Made by a program: the position numbers and the translations under genes. The notes beneath the pieces are model-generated. The model saw only the letters and a program-made list of their open reading frames with translations. It searched no databases and had not been told where the DNA came from. Of a stretch of DNA of 64,000 bases, positions 31,457 through 43,450 are shown one piece after another. The first letter of the stretch is position 1, and each line of letters opens with the position of its first letter. The stretch comes from Bradysia coprophila (Eukaryota; Arthropoda; Insecta; Diptera; Sciaridae), in assembly GCF_014529535.1 (NCBI RefSeq), contig NW_023503493.1, positions 6,852,001 through 6,916,000 on the forward strand, written 5' to 3'.

Positions 31457-32525
31457 ATGAGTGGTGAGTCATTCGACATTTTATTTTAATTGATGATCTA
31501 AATTTATTCGGAAAATAGGTGTGCCTTTGAATTGGGAAAAGGCTAATGTGAGGAGCAGAATAAGTAGCCGAGCAGTCCAAGGTGGACGAGATACTGATGG
31601 CACGGAAATGTTTGTTGGGCGTGCCTTTTACAACAATGTATGGCTGCCAGCTAAAGTAATTCCGTCGAAAAATGCCTGTTATGTGGGTGAGTGTAGCTGC
31701 ATGTAATAAACTTCTGAGTGTGATGAGTCAACAACATTCATGGACGTTGATTTTCAGCATACAATGGGGTGGAAGTTCATGTAGAAAATTTTGAAGTACT
31801 TATCGGCTCAACCGATTTTGTATGGGAGCCCGCCAGTGATGGTGGTGTTCCAGCAGGTGCTGTTACAACAGGTAGAGATGGCAACGAAGAAATTTTCGTT
31901 GGTCGGGGTCCGTTCCTAAATTCAATAACTGTTGGAAAAGTTCATCCCAGCCATCGTTGTTTATACCTCGGTTATAATGGCAGGGAAGAGAAGGTTCGAA
32001 GCTATGAAGTTCTCGTCTACAAGAAGCGTAAGCTCCGAATTTTTCAAATCCTTTCGAAACGATAATTTATTTCCTTTTTGACATAAAAACCCAAAAGTAT
32101 CGTGGGTATCGAGCAGCATTCGAGATGTTTTACCGCGTGATGCTGTTCTTGGTGGCCGTGACTCTGATGGATCTCCGATTTACGTCGGAAGAGCGTCTCA
32201 CGATGGTGCTACACTGATATGTAAAATACTTCCAAGCAAGCAAGCTGCATATGTAGCTACGAACGGTGCTGAAATTACGAAATTACATTACGAAGTTTTG
32301 GTTGGTCGCACTGTAAGATGGAAAGCAGATAAGAATGGAAAAGTTCCACGGGATGCATTCGCTGCCGGACGAGCAACAAATGGCGAGACTTTGTATATTG
32401 GAAGAGCTCCACACAATGGTAGTTTGACGATTGGAAAAGTTCATCCGACTCATGGCTGTTTGTATATGCCGTATGGTGGATCCGAAGTTTCTCAAAAGGA
32501 ATATGAAGTCTTGACGGGAATTTAA
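31457..32525 (+). CDS. DM9-repeat protein, four repeats, about 290 aa
   Basis: DM9 repeats form a lectin-like fold; family members include mannose-binding proteins in oysters and mosquito proteins responsive to infection. Exons: 31457-31463 (Met-Ser plus one base), about 31520-31686, 31758-32027 and 32098-32525, all GT/AG. Repeats are visible as GGRDTDGTEMFVGRAFYN, TGRDGNEEIFVGRGPF, GGRDSDGSPIYVGRASHDG and AGRATNGETLYIGRAPHNG. Each is followed by a K(V/I)xPS/T segment and a tyrosine/valine-rich strand ending YEVL. There is no signal peptide, so it is probably cytosolic, as is usual for the family. The tiny first coding exon rests on frame logic. Confidence 0.9.
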
Positions 32526-33106
32526 AATGTCTTATGATTAAAAAGTCGTTTTGTCAATGGGACAAGTAGATGATGACTATTTTGAATATAAATTTTTATA
32601 TTATGTGGCTAGCACTTAGTTAAAACTTTTCTTTACTTTTCAAGTCGAAATAACGCGAATATCTGTTAGTTACTTAGTTACGAATAGGCACTCCAAGAAC
32701 AGGCAAAGTAACAGATTTTTTAACTGTCATCAAGTCTCTTATTGTGTATGGAACGTCCGTAACGCGGTGGCGTATACCAACATAAATTCTGAATTTATAT
32801 GAGAATTTTGGACTACTGCAGTGTTTAAATTTTGTTCTTTTGCCTGTTCGTGGACTGCGTTGGTCCCTGTTATAAGCAGCGGAAACATTAGGTAAGCCTG
32901 GGGTGATTTAAAAACAAAAAAGTGACAATGCGGGCGGAAACTTGAAACCCCTCGGCGCAGTAGTCGAAATTTCTCATATAGAATACATTTTCATAAGTAG
33001 GACGCCTAGAACCCGGATATGACAAATATTACTCGTACCACGGACTAAAAGTCTTTCCCTCCTTCGTAAAGGAAAAGATTGTACTACACCCGGGAAATAA
33101 TTTGAT
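32526..33106. other. Region downstream of the DM9 gene
   Basis: 3' UTR and intergenic DNA; no gene or clear repeat was seen. Confidence 0.4.
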
Positions 33107-33182
33107 ATTTCGTATCGCGATGAGTAAAAATACCTCGGGCTAAAGCCCTCGGACACATTTACTCATCTGGATACGAAATATC
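33107..33182. repeat. Hairpin, arms about 23 bp
   Basis: GATATTTCGTATCGCGATGA at 33107 pairs with TCATCTGGATACGAAATATC at 33163-33182. Between them CTCGGGCTAAAGCCCTCGG forms a second small palindrome. Confidence 0.7.
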
Positions 33183-33189
33183 ACACCCA

Positions 33190-34200
33190 AATTTCTTTTT
33201 GTAAAATTTTCTTTCACAAACTTTTTGGGTCAATTTTTTGAGTCAATTTTTTGTTGATAAACTTTTGCGTACGGCGCACAATGCAAGGTTTTTTGACTGA
33301 TATCACCACTTTTGTAAGTATGTCATTTCAACAATATCAAAAAACCTTCCCAAAATCTAGAAACCAATCTTGGAACACCTCACTCATGTAGAAAATAACC
33401 CAAATCCAAATCCATAAAAAACAGACACGGAAGTTAGGAAGTGCCAGAGGAATAAATCTGTCATCCCCAAATTTAGGAACCAGCCTTGGAACACCTCACT
33501 CATGTCAAAAGTAGCCCAAATCCATAAAAAAACCAGACGGAAGTTATGAAGTGCCACATGAATCATCTGTCATCCCAAAATTTAGGAGCCAACCTTGGAA
33601 TACAACACACATGTCGAAAATAACCAAAATCCATCAAAAAACAGACGGAAGTAGGAAGTCATCTTAAAATTTAGTTACCAACCTTTGAACATCGCACTCA
33701 TGTCGAAAATAACCCAAATCCATCGAAAAATCCGATGGAAGTTAGAAAGTGCCAGAGGAATCATCTGTCATCCCAAATTTTAGGAACCAACCTAGTGGAA
33801 GTTAATACTTTATGATCCCCACAATTTCCAACAAGAAACGCATCCCAAAACAACACACACCTTTCAACATATTACCATCCATACAATATCATGCACCAAA
33901 ATATACAACTCACACACACACATACAAATTGGCTTTTATATGACATTCTCCATAAATGCTCCAGCTCCCAAGGTATGGGGTTGTTCCAAATTTTGAAAAC
34001 CCCATTCTTATTTTTGGGCCATTATTAGCCTATAACCAAAATTACAGAAAAATCTATAGAAACGTTTAGGAGTTGCTGGAACCACTTTTCCATAGGAACT
34101 AACTAACGTAGGCGATTTCAGTTATCTGAAAAAACGAATTTTTGCTTAATTTCATACAAAAACCAAAATTTTGACCTACTCTAACGTGTGACTTATCGGA
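33190..34200 (-). mobile_element. Truncated reverse copy of the 2.3-5.1 kb repeat element
   Basis: 33190-33320 resembles 4975-5110. About 33361-33795 holds four degenerate 109-bp units in reverse orientation (CCAACCTTGGAACAC, GTGCCAGAGGAATCATCTG). 33955-34150 matches 2570-2790 reversed (CTATAGAAACGTTTAGGAGT). The 129-bp array is missing. Confidence 0.75.
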
Positions 34201-34671
34201 TATTATGCATGTGCGCACCATAGCTAATACATTAGGGATGATAATCTTACGAAGATTATTAATGAGTCATTTCAAATCAGATGTAGCTAGGTCATATTGT
34301 GGTGACGAAATTACTCAGTCAAGTCGACCTATGAAGAGGAGAACAGGTTATGATCTACAATTACTATGATTTTACGAATTAGGACTACAAAAAATTAATC
34401 TTGCCTCCATGGGAAAAACACATGTCGCATCAGAACTCCTCCACCGCTCGTTTGATTTTTTCTTTAAGTGATTTATGTACAAAATGACATGTATCATTAG
34501 TCACCCCAATTAATCAATTATTGTAAGTAAATCAAGGAAAATCTGCGGCTTAATAACCCATAAGGGACAAGTTTAATCGATGATACTAAAATGGTAAATG
34601 TAGGTACTGAATTAATCAGTCGAAAAACCCTTAAAGGGTAAATGTGACGCAAGTCTTTATTTATCAAAACA
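34200..34671. other. Intergenic DNA with a GTGACGCAAGTC motif
   Basis: GGGTAAATGTGACGCAAGTC near 34637 marks an end of the repeat family seen at 5103, where GGACTTGCGTCACATTTACC is its mirror. No gene was seen. Confidence 0.45.
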
Positions 34672-35199
34672 ATAAGGCAATTCCCGACCCGAGTTTAAAC
34701 TTTTATACTCGAGTATAAAGCTTAAAGTATAAAATTTTGACAGAACTAGCATATTGTTAAACGGCTCAGTAATTGGATAATATTTTCCACCAAACTATCG
34801 TCGGATCTTGATTTTATTGATGAAATCTGCAGAGCTCATATTTCTGAAACTAGAGGCAGTGAAGTGGAAAAAATTATTCGTATTTGTAAATAGTTATTGA
34901 CAATCCAAACTGTGCTCTCATGTCATTGCATGGGAGCACGTGTTCGACGTGCAATCTTTTTAGTTGTCATTCAGTAGCGCTACATATAGGTGAAAAAGTT
35001 TTTCCAGCTCACTGTCTTTAGCTGTAGAGACAACAGCTTTACTGATTTCATAAATAAAATCAAGATCCGACGATACTTTGGTGGTAATTATTATCAAATT
35101 ACTGAACCATTCATCGATATGCCAGTTCTGTCAAAATTTTATATTTTAAACTCTATATTCGAGTATAAAAGTTTAAACTCGGGTCAGGAATTGCCCTAA
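34672..35199. mobile_element. Foldback element, arms about 190 bp
   Basis: GGCAATTCCCGACCCGAGTT at 34677 is mirrored by AACTCGGGTCAGGAATTGCC ending near 35196. The arms continue through ATACTCGAGTATA, TTTTGACAGAACT and ATCGTCGGATCTTGATTTTA. The central loop is about 120 bp. Confidence 0.85.
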
Positions 35200-35356
35200 T
35201 ACAATAATAGTACATTATGATACCGGTGAATATTTCCAGCGTTATTCACTCGTGTATATTACGTAGCACGAGTGCAACGAGTGTCTGTGTCATGTCATAT
35301 ACAAGAGAGTACTACGCGTGCAATATTCTCTGGTATCTCAATGTACTATTATTGTA
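35198..35356. mobile_element. Small MITE abutting the previous foldback
   Basis: TACAATAATAGTACATTATG followed by ATACCGG at 35199 is mirrored by TCTCAATGTACTATTATTGT plus A at 35336-35356. Two MITEs end within a base or two of each other. Confidence 0.75.
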
Positions 35357-36151
35357 TTGGCTGAAACGACCAACTTATCGACATAATAATGTAGGCGAAT
35401 AAAATAAAGTATTTATTGAGCTGAGCACTAAATTTTATGTAATTAACATATATTTATGTAACAGAGTCATCGCAAAGACATGGGTCACTCCGAAATCGGG
35501 GTGTGTTTAGCATGTCAATCTGCCATGCGATAGAAACCACTTTCATTATTTCGCACAGGTTTCTAAATTTTGCTCAGAAAGAAACTAACACTGTAATAGC
35601 GACGGGTTTCCACGACTTTTTCGACAGTAAGCTTTTTACATATCAGTGTGTGTAGGGTCGGTGCGTTCAGTGAACTTGGTGTCGACGATGCTAAGGTAAG
35701 TTGAAGCTTGTATCGTCCAAAGAGATTTCTTATACGGTGTCAAGTTTGACTTGACACCACGATTTCCTCTGATTTTATGTTACTCAACGCTATTTCAAGT
35801 GAGTTGTGAAGAAGGAGCCGATGGAACAACTGATGATTGGTTGTTCGAAACTGCTGTCAGTACACAATCGTACTCCGTTAACAGATATCTTCTTCCCCTA
35901 ACGTGAAATTAGTTTGGGTACATTGCTATCCACTCAAATCATTTAAATACTCAGGTGTTGAAGACCCCGATTGTGGTCAACTCTTATGGCATCGGGACCA
36001 CGGCTTCTACTAGTTATTTATTGTAAATAGGTTTTATTTATTCAAAAAAACAATTTGTAGAATCAGTGTCAGGCGTCATCCATTTGATAGTCATAACTAC
36101 CGTGACACGTGATATTCAACATTCACGTTTATCAAGCAATAATTATTCGAT
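35357..36151. promoter_or_regulatory. Upstream region of the ionotropic receptor
   Basis: No gene was recognised. GTGTCAAGT/ACTTGACAC forms a small inverted repeat near 35738-35756. The receptor promoter is expected in the last few hundred bases. Confidence 0.4.
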
Positions 36152-37990
36152 ATGCGGTTCAACAGCATGAATTCAGTGATGCTAACACCAATTATAATTG
36201 ATACCCTTCTATCGATGCGTGCTTGGTGTCATGATGGTGTACATCTAATCAATCGATTAAACGATTTTTACGGTTTCGATCACAACATTTTTTTCATGGG
36301 ATCGTCGACTGAGCTCGACGATTGGTTTCCTGTGCCGTCGTCATCGAGGGCCGAAGACAGAGTGGACAGTTGTACACCTCAGTCAGTGTATGTTTTAAAC
36401 GATGACTTTGCGGAAAGCAATTTTAACATCACAGAACGGAATTGCAGTAAGAATACATTTCTAATTGTGGTCGCAGAGCGTGCAGAAATTGAAAATGGCT
36501 CGCTGTTAGCTCAAGCTATGGCCATTCCCGATATTGATATCAGGGTAAGAATAGGCGTGTTTCTCACTGACCATATTATTTCGTTAGATGTCGTAGACGA
36601 ACTATTCCGTTGGAGCTGGAGCATTGGTGTTGTGAATATTTTCAGCGCATTTTACTTCAGCGTTGAGGATGAGGAGCCCGTCTTCAACGTTTTCAAATAC
36701 AATCCGTTCACAGCATTTGAGTTGATAAATGTGACAAGAAGCCAACATCTCCAAATCTATTTCACCGACAAAAGACCGAATTACCGCCAAAATCCACTTC
36801 GATTTTTATTGCTTAGCGACATGATTTGCACTACTGATGAGGTCAAGTTTTGGTTTATTGTTAGTCGTGTCTTTAATGCATCATTTGGACTGGTACGAAT
36901 GACAAGCGCAGAGTATATAAAATCCGGAAATTCAAACGCAGACATATTACTACATCATAAAATTATGACAAAATTTCCGCCAAAACTACTGTATCCACAT
37001 CGACAAACAATGTTGGCAGCGTTAGTTCCTCATTCCCAGCCATACACTGATTTTGTGACGTATTTGAAAAATGACACTTGGACCCAACTCTTCGCGTACA
37101 CTTCCATTTTGATGTTGGCCTCGTTAGTTCTGTTAATCCTTTCTGGCTATTTGAACAAAAAGAAAATTTTATTTTTTCAATGTATCGCCGACGTCATCAA
37201 TCTTTTAATGAACGACAATTCAGCAATCAGATATCGAAATCTTAACCGTGCCGACATTTTCGTCGTTGTACCTCTGACTTTCACTGGTTTGATTGTGGTG
37301 AACGGCATTTTATCGGTATTTCAAAGCTACATGACGTGGCCGATTTACCAACCTCAAATAAATTCAGGGAAAGACCTGTACACATCCACAGTTCCAATTT
37401 TAGCAAATGAAAACGGATGGAAAGACTGGTTAGTTATGTCATTGGAAGACTTGACGAATTTTGGTGGATGGGTTGATAAAATTCATGAAGTGACACCGAA
37501 TCAGTTCGTACAGGAATTAGGTGAATTTAACAATTCCATAGCATTTTTCATTCAGAAGTCGGAGGCCCAATCATTATTAGAAGCTCAGAAACGGTTGGGC
37601 TTAAAAGCTTATCACTTGTTAAGTGATATTCCTTTCAGTAGATATCCGATAAATTTTGAATTGACACCGAATTTTCCGTTCGTTGAACCCATAGAGGACA
37701 TAATTCATCGATTGAATGGTGCAGGACTAATCGATAAATGGCTCGAAGAAGAGAGTGGTCTGTCGGTGAAAAGACTAGTGAATATCAATATCCAAAAAAG
37801 AAACCATAACAAATTGGATGTGAATGATGAATTTGCTGTGCCGACACTTGTGTGGTGTGGTTGGATTATAAGTACAGTTACTTTTGTTTGCGAAGTAATT
37901 TGGAATAAAATCAAATTGCGTATACGAAGTAGAAATGAGCAGGTTTTCCGACGCACGGTCGATTTGATGATTGAAGAGCTATTTTTTTAG
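36152..37990 (+). CDS. Divergent ionotropic receptor (IR), intronless, 612 aa
   Basis: Insect IRs are variant glutamate-receptor channels in chemosensory neurons. The single 612-codon frame shows the IR layout: a variable N-terminal half (about 1-210), then a ligand-binding S1 segment. M1 follows at about 309-333 (LFAYTSILMLASLVLLILSG), then a short pore region and M3 at about 369-392 (FVVVPLTFTGLIVVNGILSV). S2 contains GKDLYTSTVPILANENGW, and M4 lies at about 565-588 (VWCGWIISTVTFVCEVIW), with a short cytosolic tail. Length and lack of introns are typical of the fast-evolving divergent IR clade. The start may instead be the Met six codons in; a clear signal peptide is not evident, so a short upstream exon could exist. 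The IR subgroup is not assigned. Confidence 0.88.
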   Translation: MRFNSMNSVMLTPIIIDTLLSMRAWCHDGVHLINRLNDFYGFDHNIFFMGSSTELDDWFPVPSSSRAEDRVDSCTPQSVYVLNDDFAESNFNITERNCSKNTFLIVVAERAEIENGSLLAQAMAIPDIDIRVRIGVFLTDHIISLDVVDELFRWSWSIGVVNIFSAFYFSVEDEEPVFNVFKYNPFTAFELINVTRSQHLQIYFTDKRPNYRQNPLRFLLLSDMICTTDEVKFWFIVSRVFNASFGLVRMTSAEYIKSGNSNADILLHHKIMTKFPPKLLYPHRQTMLAALVPHSQPYTDFVTYLKNDTWTQLFAYTSILMLASLVLLILSGYLNKKKILFFQCIADVINLLMNDNSAIRYRNLNRADIFVVVPLTFTGLIVVNGILSVFQSYMTWPIYQPQINSGKDLYTSTVPILANENGWKDWLVMSLEDLTNFGGWVDKIHEVTPNQFVQELGEFNNSIAFFIQKSEAQSLLEAQKRLGLKAYHLLSDIPFSRYPINFELTPNFPFVEPIEDIIHRLNGAGLIDKWLEEESGLSVKRLVNINIQKRNHNKLDVNDEFAVPTLVWCGWIISTVTFVCEVIWNKIKLRIRSRNEQVFRRTVDLMIEELFF

Positions 37991-38101
37991 ATTTTGTAAA
38001 GCGCCACGCTATTGGATGTTAATTCGTGAAAGTCTTGTCATGTTAATCGATGTTTTTCAATATTTTTCTCGTAATTTAGGCCTTTTGCATGAAACGTTGC
38101 A

Positions 38102-38270
38102 CATAGTCTAAGTCTATACACCCTTCATCAAGTTATTTACGTATCTGCTTTGGACGGCTGATTTTAGGCACTTTCGCTAGTCGTTCGGGCTACAAATCGC
38201 GCAATTGCCTAAAATCTGCCGTTCAAAGCAGATACATAAATAACTTGATGATGGATGTGTAGACTATGAG
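38102..38270. mobile_element. Foldback MITE, arms about 65 bp
   Basis: 38102-38170 pairs with 38209-38270 (CATCAAGTTATTTACGTATC, ATTTTAGGCA). The loop GTTCGGGCTACAAATCGCG resembles loops at about 60125-60165 and 10995-11025, so the loop itself is a dispersed motif. Confidence 0.8.
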
Positions 38271-38539
38271 GGGTCCTCACAATAAAACAAACTGACAAAA
38301 TAAAATGAAAAATTACAAATTTAAATGTGTGTGCCAGTTTGGTGTACAGACAGCAAAAAAGGACTCTTAACGTCAAAAATAAAGGGACTCATAAGGCTTG
38401 ATTTCCAGTTACAAAAGACAACTACGTTTTGCCTCCGGTTAGCTAAACCACGCATCTTTTCTATTGTTTGAAGTGTAAACGGAAAGAAAAGGGAGTGCTT
38501 TTTTCGTAAGTAAGTCAAGACTAACGACAAAAGAATAAT

Positions 38540-39959
38540 AGAGAACGTTAGCTAAACGGCCGCTAACGCTAGTTTCCAACGCTAAATCCCCCGCTAACGC
38601 TAAAATCAACGGTAATGCACAGTCAATAAATGGCATCATTGTGAATGCATACACATGGACGACGCAATTTCGGTGTGTCTCGGTGTCGGTGTGTGGTGTA
38701 ACACATGGATTGGAGAGTTATGATTTACTTCAGGTTATACTCTTCAATGAGTATATAGAAGAGAAACGTGCAAGACAGGTAACAAACACACCGAGTCGTC
38801 CCTGATGAGTTCTCCAATGTGTTTGTCTTCACTTTACATTTCACTAGAATTGTAAAGATGAACTCCAAGGTTTGTGAATTTAGCGGCACAAAACGGTATC
38901 TATGGGTACTCTAGGGATAAACGAGACTCGGACGACTTTTTGTTTTTGTTTAATTCGCTCTTGCGTTTTTACGCGGATTTGACTGTACTTGGACTTAGAA
39001 TATGGCCCTTCTCTCGTGGTTTTTATTGTTCTGTTTAGCTCGGTTGAAGTCTTGAATATGGTAAAAAACTGACGCTGAGACTGTGAGTGAACGGTGGATC
39101 AATGGACGAGATTTCTATTCTTACACAGATAATCCGAGACCCTCTAAACCCCTATGTGTCTTTCTTAATACGACAGGTAAGAAATTCCATTCTCATTGCG
39201 AGATGTATCAGATCATAGCATTGTTTTAACTGTATTTCTATATACAGATGTGGTATTGGGTTCAAAAATGAATGCGAGTTATGATTCACTTCAGGTTATA
39301 CTCTTCAATGAGTATATAGAAGAGAAACGGGCAAGACAGGTTTAGTCCCAAACACACCTGAATTAATTTTGTGATTATTACTCCCACAATGTGATCGGAT
39401 TAACATTTTATCAATGGAATTAGTAGATCTGACTTGAAGGAAGCCAGCGGTATTAAGCTGGAAACGTTTTTTATTCTCTTTTTAATGTTTCAAATAGTAT
39501 CCTCCACACGACGAACACGCAGTTGGAAAATGTGATTCGTAAAACGTTTTATTGCAATCAAAAGTGAATAAAAGTTTTCCAGCTTAATACCGCTGGCTTC
39601 CTACAAGTCAGATCTACTAATTGCATTGATAAAATATTGATCCGATCACATTGTGGAAGTAATAATCACAAAATTAATTTCATGTGTTTCAATTACAGGT
39701 TAACCACGTGTTTGTTGTGTAGTTGAGGATGTTTGTCGTCGAACAGCACATTGTAAAGTTTATACGGATTGCAGTAATAAAATATTGATCCGGATGACCT
39801 TTTAAAATAATAAATGAAAATAAATCGAAAATTGCGTCGTCCATGTGTATGCATTCACAATGGTGCCATTTATTGACAGGGCATTACCGTTGATTTTAGC
39901 GTTAGCGGGGGATTTAGCGTTGGAAATTAGCGTTAGCGGCCGTTTAGCTAACGTTCTCT
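38540..39959. mobile_element. 1.4-kb element with terminal inverted repeats of about 130 bp
   Basis: AGAGAACGTTAGCTAAACGG at 38540 begins a left arm to about 38670, mirrored at 39829-39959. Inner landmarks are GCTAACGCTA blocks and CATACACATGGACGACGCAA. Inside are a 64-bp direct repeat (38717-38780 and 39279-39342) and a nested foldback (39371-39482 with 39540-39680). No transposase frame was seen. Confidence 0.85.
39371..39680. mobile_element. Nested foldback inside the 38.5-kb element
   Basis: GTAGATCTGACTTGAAGGAA and GCCAGCGGTATTAAGCTGG on the left are mirrored by CCAGCTTAATACCGCTGGC and TCAGATCTACTAATTGCATT on the right. The arms are about 110-130 bp. Confidence 0.82.
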
Positions 39960-40201
39960 AATGTCAAATTATGATCCCGAAAATTTCTGCGTAATTTTTA
40001 AAATTATATAAAAAAAAATATTTTTCACTTATAAGTGGTGTTTGAGAATAAAAATTAGTTTGTAATGTTGTATGTTTCATATTTGTTACATTCTTCAGTT
40101 GCTTTTTTTTTGCCAGTAACTCCAGAATTTCTTGAAATTTATTCAGCATTAGTACACATATCCTGACATATATACAAATTTACAATTTACAAAAATACAA
40201 T

Positions 40202-41172
40202 TTAAGATGACAGCAGATAAAAAACTTCGTCCATCTTTTCGTTTTCTCTAAAGGTTCCCATGACCGCTGCAGCATTCCCCCGTTGTATTGCCATGCTTAA
40301 CCTTTGCATAAGAAATGACTTGGTTCTCGGTTCATTTGTCTTCATAATCATCATCTTACTCAGATCATTGAAGAAGCCCATGGCCTCGCGACTCCACGGA
40401 CCCATCGTTTCGACCGAGAATGGTACGAATAAGTAGTTTTGATTGATCAACGCCTCGTATGTTTTCACCTTCCTCTTGGCTTTGTCATCGGCTGCACGTC
40501 CCGCTTCTCTTTTGCTGAAGTTGATGTTGCTTGGTGCGAAGGTGTCTGTGCAAGTTACGTCCCATATGAGTGTACTTCCTTTCGACCACGGGATCAACGA
40601 TGGTACGTCTGCTGATGAGAGTGCTCGTTTGATGATGCAGTTCAATTCGGCGTGACGTGCGTGTCGACCTGTGCTCTTTTTACATTTAAGTCCATGGTGA
40701 CCATTTTTTTCTACTCGGGATCCACAAACACAGATGTGTGGTGAGCAGATGTCCAAACCCAATCTTGAGCCCATTATTATTCTGAATGTATTGTTGTCCA
40801 AAAGGGTGCCAATTGATTTCGACGGCAATGCATGTAGCCAGGCTCCAGATTCTGGTCTCCTCACAGCCAAGATCCTTGCTTTGTCTTCATCCCGTTCAAA
40901 TTGCACACTATTAATCAAACGGTTGACAACTATCTCGTCCCAACGTTTTTGGAGTGACAGGGTTTCAGGTATTGCTCGGTCCGGTTGGAGGCTATTCCAT
41001 GCGTTTAAGCTGACCTCATAGTCCGCAATTTCTTCGATGTTCAGCGTTGGTAAGTGTAACATGGTACTGACCAATGGAGATACTGCGTTAATGGAAGACA
41101 GAAATGCTGGTAAAGCTGTGTCCCGGACTCTACGTATACCTGTGCCACCCGACCTGATGGGCAATTTTATTG
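40202..41172 (-). mobile_element. 5'-truncated retrotransposon, C-terminal part of the reverse-transcriptase protein
   Basis: The open frame (about 320 codons) starts abruptly at LPIRSGGTGIRRVRD, the usual end of the thumb region. It continues through GAWLHALPSKSIGTLLDNN and a Cys/His cluster (CVCGSRVEKNGHHGLKCKK, GRHARH). It ends with FVPFSVETMGPW and QRLSMAIQRGNAAAVMGTF. This tail follows the RT in a widespread invertebrate non-LTR-like family. From memory of that family, relatives have about 15-20 extra residues, including an RPDG-like motif, between DVPSL and IPWSKGS; here they are missing. The frame is otherwise open, so the insertion may be young. A second, shorter remnant is at 26779-27050. 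Confidence 0.8.
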
Positions 41173-42148
41173 GTTTTGTTAACGATATAGATTAGGTTTA
41201 AGAACAAACTGACGTTTGTTGTGTTAAAGCCTCAGAATTTGGAAGTGCGATAAATGTAGTACATCTCATTATTTAATAATTCCCAATTATGTGATGAGTT
41301 TATGAGAAATGAATTCGATCGAGAAAGAGGTGTGTGTAACAGGTGGTTTTCGTGATCTTTGTGAGTAAGAATTTTTATTGTTTTTGCTTGTTTTGATTGA
41401 TTTGTCTCTTCATATTAGCTTCCTGAATAATGTCCGAATTCCATCTGCAGATGGCACACGTTCAGGTAAACTTCAAATACTTGTTCAATTTAAGTTTACT
41501 GCTTTCTTGGGAAGGGGTCAGTGACTAGAGATCGAAATAGTGTCTGTCTTCTTCTATCTCACTTAACGTGAATCCTGCGGGTAAGTGAAGAGTTTGATAC
41601 ACTGTTCGTTGCTTGTTTAGTTTGATTTAAAATGTTTTTCATCTTTAGTGAGTGAGGAAGATGAGTTTTCTTTCATTTGTGGCTATGTAATAAATGTATC
41701 CACTTCCCAATTATGATTTTAGTTCCTTTCACTCTTTTTAAGCACTTAATAATGAATAACGACACAAAAAGACTTAAAAACGTGGAAAAAGGGGATTTTT
41801 TTTCGATTTTGGGTAGACTTCCACAAAAGTCGCTCCCGTCCGCTGCAGTGGGACCAAGGATGTTTTTCCATTACAGAGGCTAGGCTTCCTTACCATTTTA
41901 TAACATGTCACGGAATTTGAACACTGCCGCTGGCCAGGGACTCGTGACAAAGGTCATTTTTTTCACCTAAAATGCAACGTATATAAACCCTTCAAAAATT
42001 TAATTTCCTAACAAATGATTTCGATTTTTAAATTTAAATTTTAAATAACAATTTCTACAATCTATGCAACCTAACAAAATGAATTTTACTCGATTTTACT
42101 TGGGTCCAACGTTATGAAAATTATTTTCACCCGAAAGTAGTGATCCGT
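41173..42148. other. Intergenic DNA, no gene seen
   Basis: No recognisable coding or repeat feature. Confidence 0.4.
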
Positions 42149-42777
42149 GTGTTTTTGCAAGGCTGTAAACTTTGGAGAGGTCACCCAGATACAGATACGT
42201 TGTTGACCCACCACACTTGATGATAACATGGCGGATTTCATACAAAACTTCACCTATAGTGATGGTTGTCATCGCCGTGATGTGGTGATTTTTTTTTATG
42301 CCAAATACTGCGAAAGTTTGTATTTTCGGTCCTCAAATGGTGACCGAAAGTAAAAAAATTCAGGCCTTGGGCCGAAAGTAAATGTCACTGTCATCATTTT
42401 ACTTTCGCCCCGTGGGCTTGCGTATTTGCGGGCCGAAAGTAAATGTCACTGTCATCATTTTACTTTCGGTCCTCATATGTCTCGAAAACACATGTTCACT
42501 TGATTGAAAGTACGCATTGAGTGTAGTGTTGTGTTGACGATAGCCAAATGTTTTGTGAGCAAGTGAATGTATGTTTACAGTAATTTCATTTGTTAAATTG
42601 TTTTTATTTTTATACCAGGGGGCTGCCGCCCCCTGGACCCCCGCGCTTTTCGGCATTTTGGTGTTTCTACAGCAAATTTTGTTGATAACTCAACAGTTTC
42701 ATTAAAATTATGTTTTGTTTCGGACCGAAAATACAAATCTTCCGCAGTATTTGGCATAAAAAATAGTATGCATCACT

Positions 42778-42875
42778 CGGGGCAAAAGTAAAAAAATTCA
42801 AATCGTGTGATTGCCGCCCTTGCCTGCGGCGCGGGCTGCAAACTTCACACGTTTGAATTTTTTTACTTTCGCCCC
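42778..42875. repeat. Hairpin family, copy 1 (GTAAAAAAATTCAAA arms)
   Basis: GGCAAAAGTAAAAAAATTCA at 42781 is mirrored by the stretch through TTTACTTTCGCC at 42873. The loop includes TTGCCGCCCTTGCCTGCGG and GCGCGGGCTGC. The same loop and arm layout occurs at 61844-61941. Confidence 0.8.
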
Positions 42876-42972
42876 TTGTTATGCAAAATACTATTGTATG
42901 TAAAATCATCAGACGTGGTGTGTTCCGGCGTATCTAATAGGAGAATGGAGTTTAGAAACTAAGGGTAAAATC

Positions 42973-43450
42973 TATAGGCTACTTCGCGAGGGAATAAACG
43001 CACTCACTTGCTGTGGGGATAAACAAAAAACATAACCGCACATACGCAATTTTCCAAACAATAATGTTTTGTTTTTACGATATTATGTGCAGGAAATTCA
43101 TTAGAAATGTAAATAAATAGTGAAAATTATGAAATACTGTGAAAATAAGCCTTGTCATCGAGATTTCAGCCGAAAAAAAAGATTCATTTTTGGTTTGGAA
43201 TGACAAACATCCGATACGAAATCGCCAACAAAAACAGAACATGACAAAGGTCACCGAAAACTTGACGACACGACTTATTTTTACAATATTTCATAATTTT
43301 CACTATTTATTTACATTTCTGATGAATTTCTTGCACAAAATATCGTAAGAACAAAACAATATTGTTCGGAAAATTCGGTATGTGCGGTTATGTTTTTTGT
43401 TTATCCCCACAGCAAGTGAGTGCGTTTATTCCCTCGCGAAGTAGCCTATT
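42973..43450. mobile_element. Nested inverted-repeat element, arms about 160 bp
   Basis: 42973-43136 pairs with 43288-43450. The arms include ACTTCGCGAGGGAATAAACG, CTCACTTGCTGTGGGGATAA and AAATAGTGAAAATTATGAAA. The central loop is about 150 bp. Confidence 0.88.
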
